From the NCBI GenBank assembly GCA_029532415.1, contig JAQOTA010000015.1, positions 868,001 to 932,000 of the forward strand: a stretch of DNA of 64,000 bases. Reading direction: 5' to 3'. Every line of letters starts with the position of its first letter. Within the stretch, counting starts at the first letter, position 1. A model generated the notes under the pieces. The model had not been told where the DNA came from, did no database searches, and worked only from the letters and a program-made list of their open reading frames with translations. The DNA is from Marasmius tenuissimus. Its lineage: Eukaryota > Basidiomycota > Agaricomycetes > Agaricales > Marasmiaceae. Of this stretch, positions 23,463 to 36,211 are shown in pieces. The position numbers and the translations under genes are program-made.

Positions 23463-24480
23463 ATAATCGAAAGTCACGGCCTCGACGACGGCCCGATCGA
23501 CTCCCCACGACTTGAGACTCGTAAACAAGCGTAACAGAACATCTTCCTGCCAGACGAGTTCTACAGTCAAAGGCAGGTCCGTATTCTCATCACTGAGGCC
23601 CCCTGCGTCGACATTGGGGTCTGGCCCTGGTGGACCCCGACAAATCATCCCTTTTCCTGCATCCAACCACAGCTCATTTTCATTGAACAAGCAACCTAAC
23701 TGTAACTGTGACCAGTTGATTCAATTGATTCTGAGCATTACACTGGCTACTTACACTCAAGTTAACAAGATACGTCTGACCCAACAGCCCTATCTTTCCC
23801 GTCAAGCTTGCAATTGGTGTCAAGTCTACAGCAAACATCAGCTGGACTAGATCAGCATGCATCCAAACACACACCATTATACATTATGAGCGAGGGAATC
23901 GCAGACTTGTTGTAGCCGTACATTTGCGACGCATTCGATGTTCTGCGATAATATAAGATTGACAATGATGGGAAAAGGATAGAACACACAGTATTCCTGA
24001 TAGCATCCGAAAGTCTCGTTCGAAAGCCTGGCGGAAGAGTGTGAGCATCAAATGAACACAATCATCTTTGAACCAGAGCCCACCTTTTGTGCCTCCGGTC
24101 CACTGTACTGCACCACGGTGAACATCGTGTCCTGTTCCCCTCGCACGCTCGCCGCACAGATCGTCCTGTCAGCCCGAGCTTGTCCCTCTTCCCACCACTT
24201 TCGATCTCCATTGTCCCACCGCCGCGGGTATGTGTAGCACCCTTTATCCCTCAGCCTGTTTATTCCGCCGCGCTTCACCTCGTAGTACTAGGCCCACAAT
24301 CAGACCCTTGCGTTTAAAACAACATTCTTTGCTCACCTCGTCAAACTCCGTGACTTCCTTCTTCTCCTTCACATGAACGATTGTTGTCGTGTGGTTGACT
24401 TGGTCCCCTTGGATTTGGACGAAATTGCCGCCACTGATGTGAAAGTTGTGGGCGTTTTGGAAGAATTCGGAGGAGGACAT
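23458..24480 (-). pseudogene. Array gene copy 2, 5' part, cut off by a retroelement
   Basis: This part starts at ATG 24480 with MSSSEFFQNAHNFHISGGNF and runs through exons 1-5 into exon 6, where the coding sequence ends at the retroelement after WGVDRAVVEAVTFDYE. Exon 2 has RRWDNGDRKWWEEGQARADR. Introns begin GTGAGC, GTGGGC and GTGTGT and end in AG at the same places as in copy 1. The 3' part is at 13497-14287. The plus-strand CACTC at 23458-23462 is the right target duplication. Before insertion the encoded protein would have been close in length to copy 1. Confidence 0.8.
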
Positions 24481-25730
24481 TGATTATAGAAGTAGAGGGG
24501 TGTGCGTCGAATGGGAGAAAGGAGAGGGGGTACTCGAGGTGGTATAGCTGTACCAGACCCATGATCCATCAGAACACGCGGCGTCCATGATCCATGATCT
24601 AACAGCAATGACTCCCCGCCGCATTACAACCCACAACTCGCAAGGTTCCGGCCAGCGCTCTCCTTATCGATACAAATTGGCTTGTCAGTGGCGCGGCGAT
24701 TTCCAGGTTGACACTCACAGTGATAAACGCCCTCTTCCGCTTACTCTCACGTCCCTCGTAGCCCGTAAGTAGAGATAAAGGCGAATGGAAAGGTGGTCGT
24801 ATCCCACGCTCTGATTTTGAAGGTCGAGAAGGCGAAATCCGTCGACTCTCAGAACGGTTCGGTCGTGGTGAGTGTTGTGGAACAAGGGAGTCATCCTGCA
24901 GGGGACATCGGCCCGAAACCGAATCGGAGATTTCTCGAAAGCGCCTGTGCTTTGGCTGGCGCTCGAACGCCGGACCGCTCCTCTAATTCATTCGTTCGAT
25001 GCCCCCCGCGGAGTGCTCTATTATAACTCAAGAAGTAGATGATTCGGAAATCGATCTTTGGGTGAGTTATCCAAGTCTATTCGTGGTGGAACCCACAAGT
25101 GACAAATCTTTGACATCCTTACCGTCTCTGACCAGCTTGTGCCTCGAAAGCCCTGGACTCGTAAAAGCCAGAGGATACATATGATGTGAGACGGTTGGGG
25201 CACTCCGAGGGAGCCTCAAAGATGTGCACAAGGTCATATCAGATATACGAGGGTGTACATTGACAGTAGCCTCATATATACGCTACCGCGAAAGTATAGA
25301 AAATGGCGCCAGTCCGCAGACGCCCTCGGCCACTTGCGAGGTGATTGATATCCCGCGTCTGAGACGAGGAGAGGGAGAGTAGATCTGATTATTCTGAATG
25401 TCTTTTAGGTTTCAGTGGGTATGAAAGACGGGAATGAGCAGCATTACCTGTGAACGCAATCTCAGTCACGGTCAATATCCGTGTCAGTCTGCATTTCGGG
25501 GCCCGAATCATTCAATGTTTTTGTGAGAGGTGACATGAAAATGGGGGACCAGATACTGGTTAATGGTTGGTTTCTAAATGTCAATGCTGGTCGCGGGTAA
25601 GCTGGAGTGAGAGATTCAATTGCTTCTTGAACACTAAATGTTGGTGTTGAGGGTGGACTTTCGGCAGGAGAATCTGAAAGCCAAATTTCGGGACAGGTTA
25701 GGTGGCGTCAAGTAGTAGAAAACACTGAAG
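24481..25730. repeat. Spacer between copies 2 and 3
   Basis: No gene is supported. It holds the upstream region of copy 2 and the shared module reading GTCGACTCTCAGAACGGTTC near 24842. A second module (GGGTGAGTTATCCAAGTCTATTC near 25060, then GTGCCTCGAAAGCCC) reappears near 41060-41160. The part at 25240-25730, next to the stop of copy 3, has no clear match to the 805-bp flank of copies 1, 2 and 4, and contains a short run like that at 37950-38150. Confidence 0.55.
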
Positions 25731-27542
25731 CTAGCCTTGTCTAAGTTGTTCAAATCGATCCGAATCGCTCACAGGTCGGTAAACGTGATCATCATTGTAT
25801 CCAATGTGTCGAGCAAAATCATTGGTGGTGGGGTCAAAGCCTCGGGAAACTTGATATTGGTGGATGCGTTGGTAGTCGTCATTTGACGAAGAGTTCGAGC
25901 AGTAGTCATTACGGAGGGATTTGAGCTTTGTGGGCAGGCCAAGATCGTCGCAGACATCTTGCGGGATAGGACATCGGCCGTCTTCATTGAAAGACCAGAG
26001 GTGGACTGAAGAGGTTTCGCAATCCGAGCCCAGATCATGAGGTGGAAGGACGAAGAAGTAGATCGGTTGTTGAGATCGACGTTCAAGTTGGGTTATGGAG
26101 TCTGAAAGACTGCCTTCTAACTCAGCGCGGCGATGAACAACCTCTGAGAAATTATTAATAGGTGAAAGGGGGGGTGGAAAGTGACAGCACACCGTAAACA
26201 CTCAAGTCATCTTCCAACGAGATTCCACGGGCGTGAAAAATGCTCGATGCTTGCGACATCCACGCTCTTCCTACACCCCAATTATATCCCAACCAAAGAT
26301 CATACTCTCCGCTCTTAAGTGTGAATCTGCACGAGATGTGAGATAGAGAAATGGATGATACCTTTGAACCAACCTGGTCAGTCCATTTTCCAATAATTTT
26401 CGATCTGAAAGGCTGCCCCGGTAGCTCTTCCAAATATTGTTTGTGACGGCAATGGGAGTGTCTGTCAACGTCGAAATGGCAGTCGGCTGAGAGACTCCTT
26501 CAGGCACGACAATCAGGACACCCGGATACTCCATGCCTACAACAATAGCACGATTGGTTTCCCGTGACCCAAAGCTTGCCAAGAAGCGCAATAAAACGTC
26601 TTCCTGGAGGATTTCCGTGGTGAATGGTAAGTCTTCGATGCCCAAGGGCTCATCTGGGAGGTATGGGTATGGCCCTGGTGGCCCACGGCAAATAACCCCT
26701 CTCCCGCCATCGATCCACAGCTCGTCTTTGTCGCAACCCAATTGAAGCTGTGACGAGTTCATCAAGATTTATACAGATATTTCATCTGGCTACTTACACC
26801 CAGGTTACCAAGATACGTTGCACCCAATCTCCCTATATCATCCAAGTGCGCGACTGGCACCAGCTCTGCAGCAGCAAACATCAGCTAGATAAGACTGATG
26901 CGTCCAGTCACATACCATTATACGATATGATCATTGGGACTTCTGAATCATTGTACCCGAAGACTTGCCACACGCTTGAGGTCCTGGTGTAATTTCAGTA
27001 TTCGCAGTGATAATAACCGAGAGTAGTAGAACGCACAATGTCGTTGAAAACTTCTGAAAGTCCTGTGCAAAAGCCTGGGGGAAGGCTCAGTGACCGAAGG
27101 TTGGACGAAATGAATGTCGCTAGCTCATGACTCGCCTCCTTTGCTTCTGGTCCACTATATTGGATCACTGTGAACATCGTGTCCTGTTCTTTTCGCACCC
27201 TCGCAGCACAAATTGTCCTGTCAGTTCGAGGTCTTCCCTCCTCCCAGGGGTCTCGGTTCCCGTCGTCCCATCGCCGGGGATACTTGTCGATATAGATGTC
27301 CCTCAATCTGCAGATCGCGCCGCGCTTCACACGATAGAACTATGGACATTGGGAACGATCAGCTCCTCGCCCTCAAGGAGGGACACTCCGCTCACCTCAT
27401 CCAACTCTGTCCGCTCCTTGATTTGATTCTGAATGATTGTAGTCGGGCCGTAGTAGTAGTGATTGTACTGATCCCTCTCGACACGGTTGAAGGTGCCACC
27501 AGCAACCGTGACGTCCTGTGTGTTTGGGGGAAAAACGGACAT
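25731..27542 (-). CDS. Array gene copy 3, second subfamily
   Basis: It has the same eight-exon plan as copy 1 and about 500 residues, of unknown function. The ATG at 27542 opens MSVFPPNTQDVTVAGGTFNR, so the leader is of the AGGTF..V.RDQ type shared with copy 6, not the GGNFVQIQGDQ type. Exon 2 has YPRRWDDGNRDPWEEGRPRT, exon 4 VWQVFGYNDSEVP, exon 6 LWIDGGRGVICRGPPGP and exon 8 QPIYFFVLPP and GFDPTTNDFARHIGY. The end is shorter (FEQLRQG). The frame is intact if the intron at 27135-27075 uses a GC donor (GCGAGT); all other copies have GT there. Identity to copies 1, 2 and 4 is clearly lower than among those three. Confidence 0.75.
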
Positions 27543-28600
27543 TGAAGCTGGTGGCGGGGTGTGTATTGAGTGAGAGGATGGTAGAGGGGGTGAGAGTGAT
27601 GGTCGAGAGCTGAGACGAGTCGCCCACATACATTTGATGCTGTGGTCGACACATGACAATGTACAATAACTTCAACTATTTTTGACCTTCGCCGCACCAT
27701 ACCCGCAAGATTGAGGGACGGGAACTCAAATAGTGCCAGAGCCAGAAAAGTACTAATTCCTGATTGTGTCGCCAAAGACCATCAGTAATGCAGAGTAAAT
27801 ATCATTGACGAATACGACTCACAAGAGTGACAAACGCCTTCTCCCAGCTTCTATTTATTGACTCCAGCTCGCTACAAACTACGGCGGATTCCCCATTTAA
27901 TGAGCTCAAGAGAATGTGACCTTGCACTAGTGGACGAGAGAGCTATATGCTGCACTGTCGACGAGGAATACCGAGCCCAAGAGAGTGGTCCGTTCAATGA
28001 TTGTCGATTCTGTCGTGGTTGTGAACCAAGGAGAGGCCATCGGCCCGGTCAAAGTCAGGTGAGAAAGACTGGAGCACTCATAGGCGCTCCCACGCTTTGA
28101 TTCATGCTTGAACCACAACCTGCCCGCGACCGTACACGAGAGCGTCCTAAACCTGACAATCTGGGCGTTATTGAAACAAATATATAAGTTCGAGCTGATA
28201 CACCGCCTGACCGCCATCGAGGTCGCTGACCGTTGTATCATTCTCACTTTAGTGCCTCCAGAATCCATCACAAATTTGAACCCTCGGTTCATTCTCGCTC
28301 TCTGGATGGCTCCACCAAGCAGACAGTCCAATGATGCAGCACGACGTCTCATAGGCTCATAGTCAAACCCATGCTTCGACTTAGTCTCGTAGAATTTCTT
28401 CCTTGCTTTAGAACTCGCTTTCGATATGGACAGCGGAATCTTTGATGAACTTTGTTGGTTCCAGAGCCTCCGAGGTTAAGGCCGTGCGGGGTAAACATGA
28501 AAGAAGAACGGGATGATCCAGAAGTTGCTGTGCAGGACAAGGATAGTTGATCAAACGGTGGTATGGGTACTTAACTGCAAGGAGCTTGGTAGTCAGTACG
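27543..28600. repeat. Upstream spacer of copy 3
   Basis: No supported gene. The first part is the promoter side of copy 3. Further right, near 28010-28110, a stretch with GGCCATCGGCCCGG and CATAGGCGCTCCCACGCTTTGA is a diverged form of the module at 3070-3130. Plus- and minus-strand ORFs of 80-140 codons here overlap each other and have no recognisable content. Confidence 0.45.
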
Positions 28601-30600
28601 TTATACTTCTGGATTCACCGGTGGCTAAGCTCTCCCTCTCCCTCTAGATGCTAGCTTTTTCCGTATGCTGAATTGGAGATGTAGCTGATACCGTCCTTCA
28701 AAAGGCCTTATCGCACTCATCGTCGAGAAATACGCTCGTCCCATTCCGTGTCCGTAAACATCACCGACAATCTACAGTGCATTCCAAGTCTAGCTATGAA
28801 GTCGGAAGGGGGAGCCAAATCACCCATCCACTGTATGTGATCCAATCTCAAAATGATTGATACCGCACCCTTAAGTATTTCTCGACTCACAGGCTCCCTG
28901 TACAACCTCGTTCACCCTCGACAATCTTTCACGCGCGGGACTGAATTGCACGCGCTGTAGTGGAAATGGAAACGGTCAAACTCCTCGCCCTCGAGAAGGA
29001 GAAGCAATCTCCGAGCAAGCATGGCTTGCCCAGGCGCAAGCTTTCGAGCCCCGTTGTCGCCGTGCTTCCAGTACGAGTGTGGTCCATAGACATGCCGTTT
29101 CAGGATTCTGAACTGAACTGAAGTGAGCATGTACTTACTGTCTCGCTAGTGCTCAGAACGCCATACACGAGCAAGGGGTCCATATCACGATTTCGACGGA
29201 GAGGGGATCTCTAGGCATGCACACCCAGGAGTGCCCTCGGACCTTAGCTCGATGGGAGAATCATTTTGCCCGAGACAGGTCGTCCCTTTGTTCCCGCCTA
29301 CACTGTCTGCCAAGATGTTTTCGAACGGCGTAGAAGACACCATCTCTCTGCCAACTTCGGCGGCTTCCAATAAAAGACAGTATGCCGTGCTGCGATTCAG
29401 CCGACTACATATTCTGGGACTGCTAGAAAAACGTCGTCAGAACCCTTCTAAGGTGAAGGTCGCACAAATTGTTGGAGATCAGGGTGCTGACATCATCGTC
29501 ACTTTCTGGTAGGTATCGAGGCGAACGAGGCCGAGCGGAATAACGGCGGTGTGGAGGGAACGGCGTGTCTACAAGACCAATTAGCACACTATTTGGAGTC
29601 ATTGAACGACATTTGCCGGTACTGGAGACGAAAACTTATACAATTTACCTTGTCTAGCAGAAAATACCGTGGGCGTATCCAATCAGAATATCGTTATACC
29701 TGGAACAAAAGATGTGTACCATGGACACGCCTTCTGAGCACTTTGGTACGCGGTAGACCGCCTGTTTGATTCGAAACAATGAGGTTCTGGTATAGCAGCA
29801 ATGAAGACGAATGGAACTCACGAACCACGATTTGCATACTATACCTTTCAATGATCGCGTTAGGGCAGCTGAAGTTGAATAAGATATGATTGCGAGAACG
29901 AGGCGCCTTTCATTGCTTGAGGGTCCGCGTTATCTGGCGTTGACGGCAAGAGTTGGTCAAGTGCGGGCGGAGGTCCTAGCAATTAGTGCGATCGAGTCCC
30001 AACGTGCGTCGAGTTGGGCCGTTCGCAGGTCGAACTTGAGACACAACTCGATATCTGACTATAGTGGCAGTCGGGTCGAATCCTCGGAGGGGATAGCACT
30101 GGTTTGATGTTTGCATTGAGCCAAGTATTCGACAGAGTGGGAAGGATAGGAACTGAGTAAAACGGAGAGGTCGAGCTTGATTGTGGTGATTGCAGGGGAG
30201 GGAGAATATCGACTCTGTTCACTTGTGAGGACAAGCTGGATTGGGATGAAAGGTCTCAAGACGAGCGAGCATAGTCGAGGCGTGTAGAATTGTAGCGGCC
30301 GTAGTCAGTGGACCCGAAAGCAGGGCTATTATCGGACCAGAGAATGGACGTATCATTGCATTCGGCTCTTCGTAGCTGCTTTGTGTCCGGAGGAGCGGTC
30401 GTAGGCGTCATTCTGGCATTCAGCACTCAGCTGGCGGGGTTTGATGATCTAATCCAGCACCTCTCTCCGTGTCCCCAACCCCCACTTGAACTGAATCCAC
30501 CTCCACCACTCGACGTTGACGTTGACGCTTGAGGCCGTTCCGTTTTGAGCTGAAAGTCCTCTGTACCCATGCCACGGCGGTAAGCCCGGTTTCTCGAGCT
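28601..30600. repeat. Degenerate duplicated block X, copy 2
   Basis: This is a counterpart of 4641-6180. A plus-strand frame at 29231-29509 (with KVKVAQIVGDQGADIIVTFW at its end, followed by a GTAGGT donor-like site) is the most protein-like stretch, but it has no recognised homology and no continuation that I can place. Near 28700 a frame reads KGLIALIVEKYARPIP, which resembles a piece of block Y (about 32915-32945). Confidence 0.4.
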
Positions 30601-33560
30601 TCGAGCTCGAAGGTATGAGGAGAGCTTGGTTTTGAGGGAGGAATGTTGGAGGAATGTCGAGTAACAGTGGGAAAATCACGGGTAATTGGGGAGTCCGAAA
30701 ATGTCCCGGGATGTCCGATTGCGGGCGCCGGCACGGGCAGGCGTCAAAACTCCGTCTGCGACCACCATGAGCATCGAGTCGGTTCCCTTGTCTCCACGTT
30801 CAAATCGCCCAGTTTCACACCTCCGGTGAGTCTAGTTCGATGTTTGATCTAAAAGCAGTATCCTGACGCGTTCGGCGCTTGCCTCTGGTCTTCACCTGAG
30901 TGCAAAAATCTCGAGGAGCTCAGTAAATCACTTTCGACTACAGCAGTGACGACACAACTCATCTCTGAGCCAAACCCGAAAACCGTCACTTGGCTCACAT
31001 CACCATCAACATCGTCACGTCGCCCTCGGTATCTCGAAGTCGAATTTGCTGGATGGCTCTATTCGACACCTCCATGAAACGCCCCGTAGGACTCAATAAC
31101 GCCAACCCATGCTTCACTCTACTACCCTTTGAGAAGGTTGGATTGGTTGTAAGCCAGAGGTGTGGACATTCAGACGGTACGTGCTCGCTCCCTAACCTAC
31201 ACGCTATCCGATGGCAGTTCTCAGGTTTTGGGCGGTTGGCAGAAACAAATCGGATCGACGAACAAACTACTGATCGTCGAACTACTTGTTGCATGCAACG
31301 GGGTCGCGACCCAGGATGCGACTATGGACACAGGCGACGACGGGCGAACCAGTCTCGAGCCAAGCACCTGATTTTTTTTTGCCATCATCTGGGCCAGTCG
31401 AGTCTCTTTCAAGCCTACACCCCTCTCTCCATCACCTCATTCCATTCACCCCTCAGATAACCCAAATCGACGTGCTCTTTGCCCTGAAGGCTTCCAATTT
31501 TCTTGCATCGATTCGCGGTTCATCAACTCGAATTCCGACGGTCTACACCGAGCACGTTCTATACTTTTACCATCGCCGGTACTTCAGGTTTTCACGTCTC
31601 GAGATGCGGTGCCGCTGCGTAGTAGACGTTGCAATGAATCTGTAGTAAATCAGCTTCCCGCTTCGCAGCTCAGCATCCCCCCTAATCTTGCCTTTGCCAG
31701 CAGGCCTCCAAAATCAGCCCGAAATGAACCTTCGTAGACTTCCCTGTCACCCCAAATCTGCGGGCCTTCATAATTGCGGCTCGTTGGTCGTGAAAATTGG
31801 GAGGGTAGTCTGCCTGGGACATGGTCATGGTAGAGACCGCGCAGATACAGAAGATCGAGAGGTTCAATGTCAGGCCATGGTCGGATGGGGTGGTTAAGGC
31901 GTCGTTCCGAGAACCTTCAGCTCTCGGGTGCGTCCAATTTGATCACTGTCGCTTTTCTGGTTCTCATGATACTTCGCTACCTATAGGCCAGGAAAACCCG
32001 GGTGGTGAGACGTCTTCTCTGGGATGACCCGAGACTTTCGTTACTACTGGCATTGGCACAACGAGCTTGCTTGCTGGTTACGGTGGGAGGGAGGACCAGT
32101 AGATGGTATTAGGCCATGACTGATGTACGTCTCCATCGGTTGACCCTGTCAGATTGTTCTCTAATAGTTTCTTTTCAGACAACCACGACCCTTGTCGTTG
32201 TCGTCGTCGAAACATTGCCTCGTCTATGAACAGTGGCTTGGGGTCCTGAACGGCAGTGTTGGTTCCGTTCGGGACCCGTTTCGAAGGCTACGTCGATCAA
32301 CTAAATCGTAGTCTCAACATCTGAGGAGTAACCGGTCCCAGAAGGTACGTATTCAACTCGCTGCCCATTGATACAGTACTAACAGCGCTCACCTGCCAGA
32401 TATTCATATCGGTGTCCGAGATCTAGTCAATCTGAGCTCCCTCTCACAATGTCTTGAGACGCGTGAATCGTTACGAATAGAGGGGACCTAACATCGTCAT
32501 CACAACTTGCGCTTCATTCAGCCGAGGCAGGAAGTTTCGGCCCTGCTGCTGCGGGCAAAGCTTATTACGAGAAGCTGGTCAAGGAGGGTCGAGATAAGAT
32601 CAGGAGAATCGGCGGTACTGAGGGAGGGTTGTGAGTGGGTACGGCACTGTGCGAGCGATGCGAATGTTGCGGGCGCCGTATCTCGTCATGTAGCCGGATG
32701 ATGGGGGGAGATGGCTCGCACGACGGCTGTGAGGCGTGTTTCGTTGCCCCTCGAAAGCAAACGGTCTGAGTGCCTACGTAGTACAAGACGATAAGGAAGC
32801 CCGCCGCATATATCCCGCCCGTCTTTTTTCTCATACCATTGATCAGGCTCATTCCTGCCCTCTGGACCGTCACCTTCGACTAGCCGGAGACGTAGCCAAT
32901 TTCCCGCTCCAAAAGGCTTCGCCGTCCTCATTCTCGAGAAAGATACACTCGCCTCGTCGCGTTCCTTGTATGTCATCATTGCCAATTCATTGTACATTAT
33001 GAGTGGTGGATACGAGGCTGAAGTTGACGCAAGGCCTAACAGACAACTCCTCTCCCTCTGACTATCCCGAGGGTTTCTCAAGCCCTGCGGATGCGATTAC
33101 TTTGCACGATGTGAAGGATTAGCTTATGGGTGGCCCCTTAGGTTATACAAACGCCGGAAGGTGTGTTACATCCACCAACATCTCCATCTCAAACGTTAAC
33201 AGAATCTTCTGCCAAATAGTTTCGAGAGTTCCCCCCGTGCCGTGTAAAACACTCCTCCTCCTCCTCCCCGCCTCTCAGACTTCATGTCCCTAGCCTTGGA
33301 GACACATCGATTGTGCTCTTAAGAGTCGTGGTCGTACCTGTTAACTCGCTCGGCAGAGAGAAAGCACGGGCTTCGTCTGGAGGACGTGATTTCGTGACAG
33401 TATCAATGGTGTGTTCATCTTAAAGATTTCACAACGGGAATTCTCGCGCTTACGCACGCGTCTCCAGGAGATTGACGTCAAGCCTCTCTCCACAACGCCT
33501 CCTTCAAGATTCCGGCGTCTGTCATTGCCAGGCTCTCGCCATTGGGTACTCGACCCGCCG
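30601..33560 (+). pseudogene. Degenerate gene block Y, copy 3
   Basis: This is the third copy of the plus-strand block, closest to 9776-12660. Conserved pieces include IVELLVACNGVATQDATMDT near 31275-31335, QKIERFNVRPWSDG near 31850, and a frame with VIIANSLYIMSGGYEAEVDA near 32965-33025. Donor sites GTACGTGCTCGC (31178) and GTGCGTCC (31928) and the acceptor CTTTTCAG (about 32178) match the sister blocks. Stops interrupt every long frame, so I treat it as a relic. The family is unrecognised. Confidence 0.45.
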
Positions 33561-34397
33561 AGCATCAACCCGAGCCTCTGAACGAACGAATGGTAGCACC
33601 GACGGACCGTCATCAAGGGGGTCCGGTGCATATATACTCGGACTCTGCACGGCCAATTCTAGGAGAGAGACTTTGGGATTTGGGCTTATGCGAGTAGGGT
33701 TTCGGACTGGAGTTTGAGGAGGGGGGTCAGCTAGAGGGTCTGGTCGAGCTGTGGTGCTGGGAAGGAGGTATGGTTTCCTTTGGATGATTTCTTGGATGCC
33801 CGAGTTTTGCTAATACACAAGGTTTCAGATCCAGGTGTTCTGACTTTCGGAGCTTCGAAGACACGGCTTTCGCCTCTATGTCTGTGGTAGTGTACTCCGT
33901 GCTGGGGGGCGAAATACTGTAGAATGAAGATGTATTACATGGGATCCCGTGTATATAGACAGACAATAAGAGGCAGGATGGATTTTCGATATAAAATTAC
34001 CGGAAATTGTTTCGTAAGGTTACATGAGTAGTGTGCCTTCGACTGTTGCGAGGCAACTGATACAATGTCCAGGTCGATGAGAAGGAAATTAGATGGCCAT
34101 GAATATAAGTACGAGTTGCATAATTCACAGAGGTATGTATTGAATGACATTACCTTTAGCGCGAGCCAGTCGTGGCATATCGAGTTGAATCTCTACGCCG
34201 GCGTCCAAAATGCTTGAATTTCGTAATGAGAACAAGGATGCGGGACCTGAAGCTGGTAGATTGTCGAGCTCTCAGGGGCATCGCAGGATCTGATAGGTGA
34301 GTAGAGGTTGCCGGAAAGTCAGATGGCGGCGTTGAGGGTGGATTTTCGAGTGGAGAATCTGACAGCCGAAAATCAGGCAGCGTCAAGTACGAAGATA
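33561..34397. repeat. 3' flank module of the array gene, copy 3
   Basis: No gene. It is the third copy of the flank described at 1-805, ending at the stop of array gene copy 4. It is almost identical to 1-805 over 33755-34190. Confidence 0.75.
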
Positions 34398-36211
34398 TCA
34401 ATGAAGCGAACCTCGTTGAAACCGTTCGAATCGATCCGAGTTGTTCACAGGCTGGAAGATGTGATCGTCAAATCCGAGGTGTTGAGCAAAATCGAGGGTG
34501 GAGGGGTCGAAGCCTCGGGAGAGTTGATATTGGTGGATGAGTGCGTAGTGGTGATTTGACCAAGAGTACGAGTGGTAGTAACTGTGGAAAGAGAGCTGAA
34601 TGGGGAGGCCGAGATTGTCGCAGATATTGTGTGGGAGGGGAAATTGGCCGTCTGCATCAAAAGACCAGAAGTGAATAGAAGAGGTTTCGCTACGGTGCTC
34701 CAGGTCAAGAGGAGGTGGCTGGACAAACAGGTAGATCGGTTGTCGTAATCGTCGGTGGTGTTGTGCTTCAGAGTCTGAAAGGTCGCCATCCAACTCAGTG
34801 AAATGGTAGACGAGGTCTGGAAGATGTTAGCAGGTGGAAGAAGGGGAATGAAAAACACCGACGCACCGTAAACACTCAGATCCTCGTCCAATGAGATTCC
34901 GCGGGCGTGAAAAATGCTCAATGCTTGTGACATCCACGCCCGCCTTCCATTCGAATTCCACTCCAACGAAACACCGCCTCCACCGTTGAGCGTGAATCTA
35001 CTCGAGGTGTCAGAAAAAGAAGTGGAAAATTCCCTCGAAACCCACCTGGTCAACCCATTGTCCAACAACTTTTGGTCTGAGAGACTTTTTCCTAAGTTCG
35101 TCCAGGTGTTGTTTGCGATGGCGATGGGCGTGTTTGTCAACTTTGAAATCACAGTCGGTTGAGCGAACCGTTCAGGCACATCGAAGATCATGTCAACCGC
35201 ACGAGACACGCCCCAGACGACCGCCCAATCGATTTCCCTCGACTTGAGACTCGTAAACAAGCGTAACAAAACATCTTCCTGCCAGACGAGTTCTACGTTC
35301 AAAGGCAGGCCCTCATTCTCTCTGTAGAAGCTCACTCCACGGATATCGGGGTCTGGCCCTGGTGGACCCCGACAAATCATCCCTTTTCCTGCATCCAACC
35401 ACAGCTCATTTTCTTTGAACAAGCAATCTAACTGCGACTGTGACTAGTTGGTTCAATTGATTCTGAGCATTACACTGGCTACTTACACCCAAGCTAACAA
35501 GATACGTCTGACCCAACAGCCCTATCTTTCCCTTCAAGCTTGCAATTGGTGTCAAGTCTACAGCAAACATCAGCTGGACTAGATCAGCATGCATCCAAAC
35601 ACGCACCGTTATACATTATGAGCGAGGGAATCGCAGACTTGCTGTAGCCGTAGATTTGCGACGCATTCGATGTTCTGCAATGACATGAGATCGACAATGA
35701 TGAGAAAGGTTAGAACCCACAGTATTCTGGATAACATCCGAAAGTCCCGTTCAAAAGCCTGTCAAAAGAGTGTAAACTTCGATTAATGACGATCATTTCT
35801 GGACCACAACCCACCTTTTGCGCCTCTGGTCCACTGTACTGCACCACGGTGAACATCGTGTCCTGTTCCCCTCGCACGCTCGCCGCACAGATCGTCCTGT
35901 CAGCCCGAGCTTGTCCCTCTTCCCACCGCCTTCGATCTCCATTGTCCCATCGCCGCGGGTATCTGTGGCACCCTTTATCCCTCAGCTTATATATCCCGCC
36001 GCGCTTCACCTCGTAGTACTAGGCCCACCATGAGATCCTTGCGTTCAAAACAACATTCTTTGCTCACCTCGTCAAACTCCGTGACTTCCTTCTTCTCCTT
36101 CACATGAACGATCGTTGTCGTGTGGTTGACTTGGTCCCCTTGGATTTGGACGAAATTGCCGCCACTGATGTGAAAGTTGTGGGCGTTTTGGAAAAATTTG
36201 GAGGAGGACAT
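34398..36211 (-). CDS. Array gene copy 4
   Basis: It has eight exons and about 500 residues, of unknown function. The ATG at 36211 opens MSSSKFFQNAHNFHISGGNF. Exon 2 reads CHRYPRRWDNGDRRRWEEGQ; exon 6 begins near 35434 and has LWLDAGKGMICRGPPGPDPD; exon 7 has RRAWMSQALSIFHARGISLD; and exon 8 has QPIYLFVQPPPLDLEHRSET and ends FERFQRGSLH. Every intron has GT..AG ends and phases agree with copy 1. A continuous frame of 325 codons (34445-35422) runs through two introns, so unspliced messages would stay open there. Its leader is almost the same as in copy 2 (EFF versus KFF), and its 3' flank is nearest to that of copy 1. Confidence 0.8.

Noticed and set aside
34445..35422. A single 325-codon minus-strand ORF taken as a whole gene
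   Set aside because: It runs through two introns of array gene copy 4 and ends out of frame with exon 8; the spliced model agrees with five sister copies.
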